In this document: positions 5,012-5,143 of the stretch, in pieces
How positions within the stretch are numbered: position 1 is the stretch's first letter
Layout: each line of letters opens with the position of its first letter
NCBI GenBank assembly: GCA_027449005.1
Contig: DAIDML010000197.1
Span: 1-5,143, forward strand
Source of the DNA: Erysipelotrichaceae bacterium
GTDB taxonomy: Bacteria > Bacillota_I > Bacilli_A > Erysipelotrichales > Erysipelotrichaceae
Direction of reading: 5' to 3'
Length of the DNA: 5,143 bases
Notes under the pieces: generated by a model
What the model was told of the DNA's origin: nothing
Database searches by the model: none
What the model saw: the letters and a program-made list of their open reading frames with translations, nothing else
Program-made: the position numbers and the translations under genes

Positions 5012-5143
5012 ATGAAAATCGAAAAACAACTTTTAACTCAATCCGTTTTATTTGCTTTAATGTTTGCGATTGTGGGTATAGTGGCAGGTATCATTACCCA
5101 ATCGTATGTCATTGCTTTTGATGGTCTTTACTCCATCATGAGT
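5012..5143 (+). CDS. Cation diffusion facilitator (CDF)-family transporter, N-terminus (3' truncated)
   Basis: Only the first 44 residues are in view; the frame runs off the right edge. A short cytoplasmic start (MKIEKQLLTQS) leads into a first membrane helix (about 12-30, VLFALMFAIVGIVAGIITQ), then SYVIAFDGLYSIMS, the start of the second helix. This helix-loop-helix with S-x-x-x-A-x-D-G-x-Y-S resembles the CDF cation efflux proteins, and more closely the COG3965-like branch (predicted Co/Zn/Cd transporters) than CzcD/YiiP. By family knowledge these are membrane antiporters that export divalent metals in exchange for protons. Aligned to the common A-D-x-x-H-S-x-x-D motif of helix 2, the His and Asp metal ligands read Tyr40 and Ser44. 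No ATG, GTG or TTG occurs further upstream in frame before a stop at 4958. Probably co-transcribed with tetR. Moderate confidence because so little is seen. Confidence 0.72.
   Translation, partial: MKIEKQLLTQSVLFALMFAIVGIVAGIITQSYVIAFDGLYSIMS

Noticed and set aside
1..5143. CRISPR array, phage or IS element, toxin-antitoxin or defence system
   Set aside because: No regular repeats, transposase or integrase motifs, terminal inverted repeats or small paired toxin genes are seen; the genes are housekeeping or regulator-transporter types.

Overview
The window reads as chromosomal DNA of an A+T-rich, low-GC Gram-positive bacterium (Bacillota, or a Mollicutes relative such as the Acholeplasma side that keeps the standard code). 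The reasons are the secG-rnr-smpB gene order, strong AAGGAG-type ribosome sites, sigma-A-like promoters with an extended -10, and TGA used as a stop (tetR gene, 4966-4968) while Trp is TGG. The exact genus cannot be fixed from this stretch.

Layout. A diguanylate cyclase (GGDEF) gene enters from the left edge and ends at 576. It meets the leftward block head-on at a hairpin terminator that works in both directions (575-619). The leftward block, read from right to left, is: a short RmlD-like sugar-nucleotide reductase or epimerase (4255-3530) with its own promoter; secG (3424-3197) with its own promoter; a small terminator-like hairpin fused to the secG stop codon; rnr (RNase R, 3165-1072); and smpB (1079-627), whose start overlaps the rnr stop. 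Rightward from about 4340 runs a second unit: a TetR-family repressor gene (4399-4968) with a perfect 19-bp palindromic operator on its own promoter, then the first 44 codons of a cation diffusion facilitator (CDF) type transporter (5012 to the right edge).

How the genes fit together. secG supplies a subunit of the SecYEG translocon. rnr and smpB are the RNA-decay and trans-translation partners that clear stalled ribosomes and faulty mRNA; their linkage to secG is common in Firmicutes. The tetR-CDF pair looks like an autoregulated efflux unit. The reductase is an orphan, with no sugar-pathway neighbours in view.

Most of the window is ordinary housekeeping sequence. I see no CRISPR array, mobile element, RNA gene or defence system. 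The parts most worth a second look are the 43-nt gap between tetR and the CDF gene (a good ribosome site placed before a two-codon ORF inside a perfect palindrome), the non-canonical metal-site residues in the CDF start, the secG/rnr attenuator-like hairpin, and the operator of the TetR protein. No stretch longer than 300 bases lacks a gene.
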